Below, piece by piece: positions 38,024-49,400 of a DNA stretch of 64,000 nt. The notes beneath the pieces were generated by a model that saw only the letters and a list, made by a program, of their open reading frames with translations, had not been told where the DNA came from and made no database searches. A program made the translations under genes and the position numbers. The stretch lies in NCBI GenBank assembly GCA_037577475.1, contig CM075192.1, forward strand, positions 13,673,908 through 13,737,907, written 5' to 3'. Each line of letters begins with the position of its first letter. Within the stretch, counting starts at the first letter, position 1. This DNA is from Chaunax sp. Z400 (Eukaryota; Chordata; Actinopteri; Lophiiformes; Chaunacidae).

Positions 38024-38026
<3 letters not shown>

Positions 38027-38232
38027 GTCATAAAAAATGAACTTACAGAACAGTAATATTTGTGTGTGTGATTTTTAAGATCTATGAAAGTGTTAGAGCT
38101 CTTGATCGAAATGAAATCAGTTTAGTCTGTTGCAGATTTCAGTTGTTGCATTTACTAGAGTTCAAAATGAATGATTTATGAATATAAATAGCCATAGTAA
38201 TTAATGTAGCAAAGAGTTATTGAATCATTTAT

Positions 38233-38360
38233 TTCTATTTTATTTTACTTTTATTTAACCAGGAAATCTGATTGAGATTAGAAATCCCTTTTGCAAGAGA
38301 TAGCAAGGTAACAGCCAATCACACATATTAAAATGCAATAAATACAACATATTATTTAAA
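38233..38360 (+). repeat. Teleost 'TTTATTTAACCAGGAA' interspersed repeat
   Basis: TTTTATTTAACCAGGAAATC, GATTGAGATTAGAAATCCC, TTTTGCAAGAGATAGCAAGG and AACAGCCAATCACACA occur in the order typical of a widespread fish repeat in which CATTGAGATTAAAATCTC and TTCAAGAGAGACCTGG follow the opening word. The right boundary is unclear. Confidence 0.6.
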
Positions 38361-39105
38361 AATCCATGATAAAACAACATGGACTATTCATACATAATGG
38401 CCTCTCAAGAAAAACATGCACATCACCACAGTCTTCATAATGCCTTTAAATTTGTCAATGCTTGTTTCCTTGCCTTTCATGGTCTTTTAGGTATTTTGTC
38501 CAGGAGGTAACATACTGCATGCAGTATCACAGCTCCAATGCAAAAAACTGTGCATACATTTAGGTCACAAACGGGCAAAAACATTAAAAGATATATTTTT
38601 ACAATCGTATCACCCTCTTCTTTACATTTCTATTGCTAGTATCATGCACTTCTTTGTATAAAATTATTATGTTTTGCTTAATTTGTTGTTACTTTGAAAC
38701 CATAACTGGGCTCCTACCTAATTGTTTGTTCCTTTGCTATAATTTCTACAGGGCTGGACCAAACTTTTTAAGGGCTCCAAGTTTAATTGGAGAATCCTTT
38801 ATTATATTAGCATAAACTTAATTGGTTTGTTATTTTACTACTGTAAAACACTACTTTTTTGACTGCATCCCAAAACCAGAGTAACCAAAACCAATTTGTC
38901 TGGGTGCCTCCTCGGGGCTATAGGGACCTACAGTATCTAGGTTTTTACTTCCTTAAGGGTCCAGTCCTGTCCTTAGAAAGAAAAGGGCAAGCTGCTCCTG
39001 TATATGCACATGTACTGTTTATGTGTGTCTATGTGTAAGTCAGTGGGGGGTCTGTTTGATCACATTCAACAGCGATGCAAGGTCAGTGTGAGCGGATGAG
39101 GACCA

Positions 39106-39115
39106 GACACACACG

Positions 39116-39199
<84 letters not shown>
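39106..39199. repeat. Long (AC)n microsatellite
   Basis: Uninterrupted AC from about 39117 to 39199 (about 40 units), preceded by ACGCACGC variants. Likely highly length-polymorphic. Confidence 0.97.
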
Positions 39200-39201
<2 letters not shown>

Positions 39202-39507
39202 AAAGAGAGCTAGAAAAAGCAGAGAATGCATGAGGAAACACATGGCATTATAAGAGGGTGAGTCAGAGAGGGCAGGTAGTGTGCACATAAACATTAGGGG
39301 TCAGAGAAGCGCTGTGCTGAAGACAAAGGCTGGATTTGGAGGGGTCGGCGGATGGGTGGGTGTGATCAGGGGGTCCTAGTTTACCCAGCTGGAGGACTGA
39401 AAGACCCAGACAGAGTCCTGATCTCACCTACTGTACCCTACCCTCTCAACTCCCTCACTTCCTGTCCTGGCTGGAGTGATGTCACAGACCAGCTGGAGAT
39501 GTCACGT

Positions 39508-39539
39508 CCACCCCCAACCCCAACCCCAACCCCTACCCT
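39508..39539 (-). other. Telomere-like C-rich tract, predicted G-quadruplex on minus strand
   Basis: The + strand reads CCCCC-AA-CCCC-AA-CCCC-AA-CCCC-TA-CCC. The minus strand therefore has five runs of three to five G separated by two-base loops, a textbook quadruplex pattern. The unit CCCCAA is telomere-like but not the vertebrate CCCTAA repeat. Confidence 0.7.
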
Positions 39540-41336
39540 CACTCCTCCCCTCTGTCTGTCCCCTCTCTCCCCTCTCTCAACTTGGCTTCAATCGCTGATG
39601 TCCCACAGTGAGCTGGGACTGTCAACAGAGCACGTACTAAACACAAGCAGTAATGCAACCATGCTGTCAGTTCTGTCACAAATGCAAATCATTTAAATCA
39701 TGTCATATACTGTAGACAGAGGAAGTAAATCAAACAATAAACAATACAGCAACATACGATGTGACCCTCTAGCACTGTATATTTGGTTGACTGTTCTGCA
39801 ATCCACTTATTTCCACACAGTTTATATGAAAAAAAAAAGACATTTAAGAGAGCTGCTTGCAAATACTATAACACGACTCGAGACACTGCACTGGATCCAC
39901 TGACCTCATCAAAAAAGTGAACAAATGATCTGGTACAGTCCTGACTTTCTGATTTTATTCTGATCTCCATAAATTGCTGTGTAGCGAACTGGAATAAAGG
40001 AAAGTGAAGGAAAGTGAAGCTGGGTCAACTCATTTCAGTGACCATGACTTATCATTCCATTTTGGCTCATAAACCACTGATTTACATACAAGACTTTTGT
40101 TTAAAACATACATTTGTGCAACAAGAGCAGCATTCAATACTGCCTTAAAAGCTGCATCACCACTGGGAATATGTAAGTGACAGATTTATTGCCAAAAGTG
40201 ACCATAAAAAGCCCTCAAACATATGTTAAACCTCTTTGAGCCACCTTAAACTAATGAAATGGCAGTGAGAGAGAGAGAGTAGACTGCATCTGTCATATTC
40301 TATAACTGAAGGATTTGTTGTAGCTTGATAATAGTTGTAGTAGTAATAGTGTGTACTCTGCCCAGTGTCTGTAGTTATTAGAGCTGACAGGTTTTTTTAG
40401 GTTCATCACTGGTTTGTCCTGTAGACACACCTTCAAACAAGAAAGGTCTGCTTATGTCCTTATCACCCTTATCACTGAAAGGGACGTACATGAGCATGGC
40501 GACAACAGTCTGAAATACCATTTAACACCTTCATTTATAACAATAAAATAGGATAATTGCAAGTTAATGACCCAGCCCCTGGTTATAAAGTATGAGGATC
40601 ATTACAGGATCTCTGCATAACGTTCATTGTTAATAAACTAATTTCCCAGATGGCATACAACACAACTTCAGGGTCAAACCATTATCAATCAAAACAAGAT
40701 GAAAGGTGAACAAACTTTCAGTCTCTACTCTTAAACCAAGACACAAATAAGTCCTTCAACTGCTCATAAAAAACTCAATCCAACAAACACAAGACAGCAG
40801 CTGGGCAAATGAGGAAAATATGATGCAGAAGCTGCTGAAGCGCTGCCTACTGAATGTTGTGATGACATCGCTTTATCAGCTGTTGTTTCCAAAGTCAAGA
40901 ATACAAAAAAATGTTTCGCACGACTTTCGATCAATCATAACAGAAAATAGTGTTTTCAGTAAAAGCTGACCATCATCCACTGGTTTAAGGATGTTATTAT
41001 GTGGACAGAAAATGAGTAAATCATTTGATCACAGAATACTTTAAAAGTCAATATGAGACTAAACGACTGTTATTATGAATGCTTATCCCAAAAATCCCCA
41101 TGTGATGTAAAACTAAAAGTGGATGTAGATCAAAGACATACAATAATTGGATGTTGGCTTATATCATTGTTTGTGGCATTTTAATATGCTATAAATGATC
41201 ATAACAGCTTTTTACTAGAACCTCAAGCCAATAGACATTTGTCAGACTTGTCCATTCCTGCCTCTCATTGCCTTCAAAAAAACACTTAAAGACACCTGTA
41301 GAGGGAAATTTCCCTCAATAATATCCTGCTCATTTA

Positions 41337-41340
<4 letters not shown>

Positions 41341-41400
<60 letters not shown>

Positions 41401-41435
41401 CAGAGAGAGAGAGAAAGAGAGAGCGAGAGAGAGAG
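41341..41435. repeat. (GA)n microsatellite with CA and AA interruptions
   Basis: About 95 bp of GA with a few ACAG and GCGA interruptions. It creates Ser-Leu runs in antisense frames. Confidence 0.95.
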
Positions 41436-42589
41436 GTCCATGCCCCCCCACCCACACACTGTTACATGCAAGGACCCCCCCTGTGGAAACTGAACACCAT
41501 AATCTTACTCCCTTTAGGCCTCCCCTCTCGTCTGCCCTGAACCCACCCTGTCCCCTGCTGGCCACTGTCCTAAACCAAACACACAGCACACAAACACACA
41601 CAAACACACACACTGTACAAACACTCTCTGAACAGAACTGTAATATCGGATTAAGTTTCAGTGATGCACACGTGACACACACAGACACAGTCTGTGCGCC
41701 GGTCCTTCTGAAAACACACACATCCTTTCACTTTCTTTGATGGATGAGGAAATGCTCACACAAACATAGAAACAAAAACCCCATCCCAAACCCTACTACA
41801 TCTGTATACTTTTCCTAGAGCTTCAGTTGAGTCTTTCAGGACCTGACGTATCTAGCAGCTCCGCCTCACCTCCTATCCTCTCTTTCTCTCTGTGGGCTCA
41901 GGCCCTACCTGATTGTCTGCTTGTTTTTCCTGGTGGCTCCCAGCTTCCGTTCCCAGGCCGGGAGAAGGGAGGTGGGAGTGTAGCCTACGACACATACTTT
42001 CCACCCCTGAAGGCTGAGGGCCAGCGGCAGTTCCACAGGCCGTGCAGGAAACACTTGAGCCCTGCTGTTGCCCACCAGCTGAAAAAGTTTGCTCCTGTCT
42101 CAGGCTTCAGGTAGAAGGAGGGAAGAGACGAGATGTGCATGAGAAATGCACGAGAATGCATGAGTGTGTGAGAAATGCATAAGGGTGAGGAGTGTGAGGA
42201 TGCAGAGTGAGAATATATGCATCCTGAGCCAGCTACTGTAAATCTGAAGAGCAGAGTTGTTTGCACAACTAACAAGGACACTTTGGGAAAAAGTTCTCCA
42301 GAATGAATACATCTAATAATGTTAGCCTTACATTTTATTGTGGACGGGGAACACAATGCAAAATCACATCCATCAGCCACCTGTAATCAAGTCTGTGTTT
42401 GCTCATTTTAAATTTCAATATAGCTAATCAAATGGAATCTGTGTTGTCATTAACCTGTAATATTTTTCAGCACACTAGTATCTTTGTATGCAGGCGGATG
42501 TTTAGCAGGTATATATTATGGGTGCTAAACACAGCTGTACTTGTCGGGATCATCATTAATTTAGCTGTTATTTGTTTGTAAAACAAGAG

Positions 42590-42870
42590 TTTAACCAGAT
42601 GATGGTGGAAATCAATAATGATATTACAATTTATCCTTATGGGGGGCATGGATGTGTGTATAAATGGCAGTGATACAGGATACATCATCTGGGAACCACG
42701 AATATCTGTCTGGAATTGAAATCTAAAAACCAAAAATACCAACCTTATGATCGTAACAGAGGAAAAGTCAGGGTGTCAGATTCAGGTAGGATTCATCCTT
42801 TGGGGACCATGAATGCTTGTACAATATTTTATAGCGATCCATCAAATAGCTGAGAATTTCAGGCTGCAGC
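42590..42870 (-). repeat. Teleost 'CATGGTCCCCAGAGGATGAATCCTA' type interspersed repeat
   Basis: Read on the minus strand, CATGGTCCCCAAAGGATGAA and TCCTAC precede CTGACTTTTCCTCTG and GGTATTTTTGGTTTTT. A second, more decayed echo of the module (CGTGGTTCCCAGATGATG) follows. The ordered words 'tggatcgctataaaatattgtacaagcattcatggtcccc...gatgaatcct...ctgacttttcctct' belong to a well-known dispersed repeat in fish. The internal reiteration of the module is normal for that family. Confidence 0.65.
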
Positions 42871-45308
42871 ACTGATGTTGGCATGGTTAAATACAGATAT
42901 GCAAGTGCAGAGGGCAGCAGGGGGCGGGACAGAGACCAAGCAAAAAATAACCAGACAGTATTTCTCCACCTCCTCATCAGATATTAATTAATGTAGAGTC
43001 TGAGAGATTCCGTTGGCTAGAGAGGCTCAAACATTTGAGAGGAACAGAGGAGTAAATGGGCTAATATAAGAGTTGCACAGAAGAAAGACAGGACATAGGG
43101 GACAGGGAACAATTTTGTCATAGGTGTCCTGGAGTAAACAGTTTTTTCCCTCCTGCTTTAATGGTGCACCTGCAGATCTCTATTTCTATCTTTCCCCAGG
43201 GGGACCTTCTACTTCTCCTCTCAGAATCAGTGTGGCCCCTGTTATTAGTACAAATGACTCATTATGTGGTAATGCTGTCATTATGACCCAGAGTGCTGCC
43301 CTGCAGGAGAGTGCTGCCCTGCTGGAGAGTGCTGCAGCTTCTAGCTCTCTGAGGGATGGCACCCACACACCCACCAGTGAAACTTGTTATTTTTTGTAAA
43401 GAGATAATTTTTTCTCCCCAGTTGTTTGCCTCTGCAGTTTTTTTTCCCCCTGTGCTCCACTGTTTTAACTCTGAGATTAAGCTTCTAAAAGATTATTTAA
43501 CTATAATCTGGTAGTTGTCTCAATGTTGTATTTTAAGTAGTGAAAGGTGATTAACTTTTGATCTGTTGCTGTTTCAACTTAATACTGCAAATTTAAAAAA
43601 AACAACGACACATTATTAATGAAAAGAAGTTTCTTATCTCGTCAAACAAACACACATTTATGAATTCCAAATATGACAATGGAATTTCCAAATTAGGTTT
43701 ATTTCCAAAGGGAGCATTCTCCGAGTAAGAATCAGGTTTTAGGAGCAGTCTTTGGACATATGCTGTCTGAATAGGTGTCCAACTTGGGGTTTTTACCACA
43801 ACTTGTATACAGTTAACTGTGGTCGAGACAAAGATCTTCTCTGGTAGAGATCCATGATATCGAAACACCCACATGTCTGGTCAGAATGAGAAACATACCT
43901 ACTTTTAAACATCATCAAAGACTTGGTTTTTGGATATTCAGTGTATGACTGGTTACCATGTTTAAAAGAAAACCGCTTTTGTCAAAGTCAAAATCCGTGG
44001 GTACAAATTTCCTCTCTTTTTTTCCCAAGTGATTACCTAAAATCCCAAGTTCAATGAAAGTGCACAGATCTGACAAAATTTCAAAAAGTCAAAACAATGA
44101 ATTCTTACAAGTTTAACTTTTGAAAACTCATACAGTTTGAACAGAACCCTTTGAGTTAAAGAGAAGCGGTAACTGGACATAACTGAATGGGGTTGTCATG
44201 TTTTAAACTGTTGAGGCTGAGCCATTCTGTCACTGTTGAGCGTTTGATGTAGTCAAACACGAACGTGAACCCAAACAATGACTGTGAGGCCTTCATGTTG
44301 GATTAGTTCTGTTTTATATGACTTGAGTGCTAAGGTAATCCACCCAGATCACATAATGGTAATTTGGTACCCATTTGCTCATTCACCATGCTTTAATGTA
44401 TACCCAGTAATCATCTGAGAAGACCTTGAACTGTATGCTATAGCGTTAAAGCTCAAAACCAGCTGGACATGGCTTATAAAAAGACAAATAAGGATGTGTT
44501 ATTAGATATTAAGACTTTACTACCATGCGCTGGGTACATTCACTGCCCCGGAAAAGCAGATTTCTAAGAGCTTGGCTCTGTTTTTAGTGGTGAGTTCGGA
44601 GGAAATGCAGACACTTACTGTTTCTTGCAGGCACGGCTTAAAAGCAAGAGTGGCTTTTATAAAACATGGGTCAGTAATAACACACTCCAGCTCTGAATAA
44701 TGTCATTTGGCACTGGAACTGAAATTCTGAGAAGCAAATCAACTAAGACAGCTCTTGGAAACTGAAACGTTATTTTCTTTGCAACGGAGTGATTAACAGC
44801 AGATAAATTTACGCCGCATATGAATTTGGTGGTGAGAGGAAAAAATGAGGTTATGACTGTGTGATTTGATATCGCGATAAGATACCACTAATCACATGAC
44901 ATGGCCATGCTGATAGAGGAATGACAGAGGTGCAGTGAGTCAACAGCTGTGACACCGGCTTCAGCACTGATAACCAAGAAATGGTGAACTCTTATTTGCA
45001 AAGGTTATAATGTAACCAAAGTAAACAAACAATGGGAAGGTTCAACAACAACACAAGCTAATGCTGAAATAAAACTAATGAGTGAAAGCCACAGCCTAAA
45101 GGAAGCTACAATTATGCATGGGAAGTACCGCACAATTTTGTTATGACTTTGATAATGCCAGGGTCAAAATCATCCAAACCAGTACTGATCAAAATACCAC
45201 TAACTTTTAGCATTAGATGCAGGCACGACAGTGTAGATGGGCCTAGTGGGCCTGGGCACACCCATTAGCACAACTTTCATATTTAAGTGTTGGTGTAGAT
45301 TCTAATTC
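42871..45308. other. Intergenic DNA, no gene seen
   Basis: No recognised exon or mobile element. A short tandem reiteration lies at 43291-43340. The stretch 44500-44800 is less AT-rich and less repetitive than its surroundings and would be a reasonable place to look for conserved non-coding sequence. Confidence 0.45.
43291..43340. repeat. 18-bp tandem repeat, about 2.7 copies
   Basis: GAGTGCTGCCCTGCAGGA, then the same with CTGCTGGA, then a partial GAGTGCTGCAGCTTC. Open frames through it encode an Ala-rich reiteration and are not thought to be genic. Confidence 0.85.
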
Positions 45309-45383
45309 ATCCTCGAAGGTTGAATCTGAAGAAACTGGAGTTCTAACAAAAGTCCAGTTGCTTCAGATTCAACCTTCAAGGAT
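45309..45383. repeat. 31-bp inverted repeat with 13-nt loop (hairpin)
   Basis: The left arm 45309-45339 (ATCCTCGAAGGTTGAATCTG onward) and the right arm 45353-45383 (TCCAGTTGCTTCAGATTCAA onward) are reverse complements at 29 of 31 positions. The loop is GTTCTAACAAAAG. The stem size is in the range of a small-RNA precursor or a short MITE core. 'TCCAGTTGCTTCAGATTCAACCTT'-like sequence is also seen in dispersed fish repeats, so a mobile origin is more likely. Confidence 0.8.
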
Positions 45384-45999
45384 TCATATTTAATAATTTA
45401 AATTAAGGTTTAGTTACACAACAAAGACTAAAACTGTTTTCTTTTCTGAAAATACAACATTCATTAAGCTAATATTATCCAGAGTCTGGACCAATCATAG
45501 AACCCCTTTTTATTACGTTGGCTACGTCACTGTTCAGCAGCATAGGAGATCTGAAGAAAAGGTCAAGCTATAGTCCCACAGGCCACTACATAATAGTCCT
45601 CCTGAGATTTTTCCCACAAATTAAACCAGCAGTAGTACTGGTGTTTCACCATTTCCAACATGGGAACATGGGGTCAACATGCATCAATTTATAAATACCT
45701 TGAAACAGAGTCTCCAAAATCATGTCAGTTTACAGCTGTGTAGAATGTGTATCAGTGGTTTGAATCAGATGAGGTCACTTCATTCATAGCTGCTAATGTC
45801 TTTCCTACTGAGACCAAAATAACCAAGAAAACAACATAGGCAAGATGGGGGGTAAACCTGAAAACTCCTGCCTCTATACTTCACATCACCTTAAAATAGA
45901 CCATTTAAGTTGAGACAAACTGATGAACTGACAGCGTAGGACGCAACTCTCTCTCTCTCTTGTTTAAAGTCAATGCAACTCACCCAGCAGTCAATCTGT

Positions 46000-46415
46000 G
46001 GGTGCGTTCAGACTTGTAGTTTGGTTCACTTGGTCTGGACCAAAGCAGACATTTCTCAGACATGGTTCACTTAGTCTTCCCACTGTTTCTTTTCTAACAT
46101 CAAACCATAAGATACAAATCAAAAGGCATATAAATAAAGTCACCACCTGGCTGGACAGCTTCTAAGACATAGATTGTGCAAAGAAACTTGACACCTTTTT
46201 TAAACAATGCTGCGTGCTGGGTTGAATGCACACAGCACACAATGCAGTTTGTTTGGAAGCAGACCAAAATCCATTTGTTCAGGGGGTCTGGGTCCGATTG
46301 TTTGGTGCGCACCAAGGTTCGGGTGCCAATGTTCACACAAATGAACCACACTAATATAACAATCGTAAAGGAGTTTGTTTTAATCGAGCCAAACTCACCA
46401 AGTGTGAACGCACCC
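46000..46415. mobile_element. hAT-like MITE (416 bp) with terminal inverted repeats and target duplication
   Basis: The left end is GGGTGCGTTCAGACTTG and the reverse complement of the right end is GGGTGCGTTCACACTTG, matching at 16 of 17. The flanks TCAATCTGT (45991-45999) and TCAATCTCT (46416-46424) agree at 8 of 9, fitting an 8-bp hAT-type duplication. The inside carries the TTTGGTTCACTTGGTC and GTGCGCACCAA words seen in abundant fish MITEs. There is no transposase; the antisense frame at 46100-46435 is chance. Confidence 0.85.
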
Positions 46416-46424
46416 TCAATCTCT

Positions 46425-49400
46425 CCCTCCCTCATACCAAATTAAATTATACCCCTAATTTCTTGACCCTGGTTTTCCATAATGGCAGATATGGAATAAT
46501 CTTTTGTCCAGATATATTGTCTTACCTTTCACAGATACATAAAAGGCATTTGAATGACTCTGAACCCTCATTATCTCAGCTACATAACATATTTGAGATA
46601 TTCTGTATATTCATCAACTACATCTGAATTATGATCTGAATGTGGATCAAATTACACATAGTTTAAAATAATTTAAAAACAAATAATTAATTGATTAATT
46701 TTAAAATCATTGTTTTTATGTCTTTATTATTTTGTTGCTATTGTTATTTTCTATTTGGACATGGACAGCTGTCGTAGTCTCCTGGGGTGGAGATGAGGGT
46801 TTGGCCGGAATGGGTTGGGTTGGGCAAATTGGAGGGTTATTTTCTATTCTGTATACATATTCAAAAAAAATTGCACATAGTGGTGGAACATCATGAGTTG
46901 TCCATGTATTTCTAATTTGATTGTCCATTGATTTGTTTTTTCCCCACAATAGACAGAAAATGTTTTTTTTAAAAAGCCCTGATTTCGCAATGTTAAAGAC
47001 ATTTAACCAACTCTTCCTAGAAAGCGATCAATTTTAAGATGGATCCATGTTTTGGTATTGATTCTATGGAAACAAATATTGATATTCAAAACAAGACTTA
47101 ATATCTGAAAAAGATGATGGGCACTTTAAAAAAAACAACCAAAAAATTACTCCATAATTTCTAAAGACTTGGATTACGACGTAATCCAAGTCTTTAGAAA
47201 TCCCAAAAACCTATATGATATGCCTATTGATGAGAACATCTTATTTACACTCCTTTTAAAGCTGCAATCTTTACTGAGGCCCCTAAGAGGAAAGTCTCAG
47301 GAGGGGGAACAGACTTGAATGACTAGATGAGATGAACGAGAACCTTGACATACCTCAGTATTCACATAAGAAACAGAAATGTGAGGTAAGATCTGACAGA
47401 AGCACTTGTTGCTGCATCTTCAACAAAGCTCTCTCTGTTATGTGTGACACAACATCCGGGTAGCAGGTAAATCCTCAGGTATGCAGAGATTGCTGATCGA
47501 TCTATCCTGTTCATCATGAACATGTTTGTTTACTGTTTTGTTTTTTTTAGGTTTGAAAACAAGTCCCCATCATCTTTAGTTGTACAGGAGAATGGTGCAA
47601 TGCTGTATTTTGGTGAAGCTCCAGAAATCTTTTGCGGATTAAGAAACATCAGCCGATTTTCCATTGGCATGGGGTGAGTATAGATAATGACTGAATTTGC
47701 ATTTTTGGGTGAGCTGCTCCGTTAATTAAGTGGTTTTAGTTGCCTAATCATATTGCAGTTACAATGCATGGATATTGTCATACAATTAATGAAAAAACAC
47801 GGGCATTGAATGTTTAAAAATGTCATCTCCGAACATAATCCAGGGTTTTGCAGAACTATCCCATATGGATGTTTAGTCTGGAGAGTGGATTGCATACACT
47901 CTTTAACATTTGGGGTTCATCCAAAGTGCTGCAGCCCATCTAACTTGTCTAATCCTCAACTGTATGAATTATTTCATATACCCCAACCAATATCAGACAC
48001 GCTTTCAACCAAGAGGGCAGCCAAGGACACAAATCCACCTAACTGCATGCTGTCATTTAAACATACATTCTGTCTTTAGAGTATAATCTGGTTCTACTGT
48101 TAGACTTTTCCTACTGGTCATGTCTCTGTCCAGTTGGACTCTTAGATTTCAAATGACTCTCATCCCATTTTAGCTAGAGCTGCAGTATCTCTCTTCACAT
48201 CCTGATGCAGATTAGCGAGTGGACTCCTCCTCTGACCCTGACCTCATCCCTCAATCCAGGCCATGACCTCTTAGCCTTGAAACCAAGGTGCTTATCCTGC
48301 ATGTCAACACCAACTCATGCACACAAAATGAAGTAAGTTGTTGATATTAGTGGCCTCTTCAGAAAAAGGAAATGTTTACTTTTCTTGATTTCTGTTGCAA
48401 CACTCAGTGGATTCTGAATCATCTGAGAGTTATACAGGATGTGTGTCACTTATAATTGCTTACTTATGAGAACTGTGGATAATGATGGAAAAATTAATGG
48501 CAAGTATTTTTGGCTAGCGAGGCAGCTAATCTCCCTTTGTTTGGCAAATAAGTTAACTAGAGGAGACTAGTCTGTAAACAATTTGAAACAGGTCTGGATT
48601 TGTGTTTTAAAAGTATTTTTTTCTGAGTTTAAGATTGATAAAGACAGATAATTTGAATTATATAATTGGATCTATGTGGAAATTAACACACAGGACTAGA
48701 AATGAACACTGAGGCCTATTTTTACTCAGCTGCCATTCTTAAAAGATGACCTATTTCATTGTTGGAGACATTAGCCATAAAAAAACTAAAGGGCTGAAAA
48801 TGAATAGACCAAATGTCTTATTAGTTGACTTTGTCACATGATTAACAGGATAAAGTCAAAGTTAATTATTTTATAATTGTATAGTTGATACTGTTTTGAG
48901 GGTTTGCACTAACACCTTTATTTTTTCTTTATTTTTTAATTTGTTCCCATTTCCCACATATTTGCAAGACAGCATTATGTAGGTTATAACAATTAATTAA
49001 TTTAAAAGCCTGTGTTGTTGCAGATAGTGGTGAAATAAATATGAGGCTCCTTAGTTTTTGACATTAGATATTTAGAATTATTATTAGATCTTTACAAAAA
49101 TATAAAGAATATCATATCATATTTAAAATGGTTGAAAATCTAATAACATTTACCGAAACAATGTGTGTAAAAGTCTGAGGAGCAAAAATACTCCAACGTT
49201 TTGCTCATCTTTTTAAAATTATTTTGAGAGACTCACTGTGATCAGAATAATCAATTTTTTTTTTCATTTTCTATTTCTGGAAGTACTTCCTGTGCTGTGC
49301 TCACCACAAGAGGACCTATTTTACTGTGAACTGAAGGTACTGTAACTATACTGAGGAAATGAAATTGTGATCTCCTAGCTTAAAATTATTTTCTTGAATA

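Larger units (their letters stand above)
31213..38232. other. Intergenic DNA, no gene seen
   Basis: No recognised domain or credible exon. It contains CA/TG and GA tracts, a (CAA)n(TAA)n tract, and G-rich runs at 33258-33287. A short degenerate echo of the TTAGCTTAGC-family repeat lies at about 31942-31982 (GGAAACAGCCAGCTTGGC). Confidence 0.55.
38361..42589. other. Intergenic DNA, no gene seen
   Basis: No recognised exon. The longest frame (41242-41721, minus strand) is opened by the GA/CT microsatellite at 41341-41435 and has no domain. Confidence 0.55.

Noticed and set aside
39040..39294. Cys-Val repeat ORF
   Set aside because: It is a translation of the (AC)n microsatellite.
41242..41721. 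159-codon minus-strand ORF
   Set aside because: It is opened by the (GA)n microsatellite, producing a Ser-Leu repeat.
46100..46435. 111-codon minus-strand ORF
   Set aside because: It lies inside the hAT-like MITE and spans its terminal repeat. It is not a transposase.
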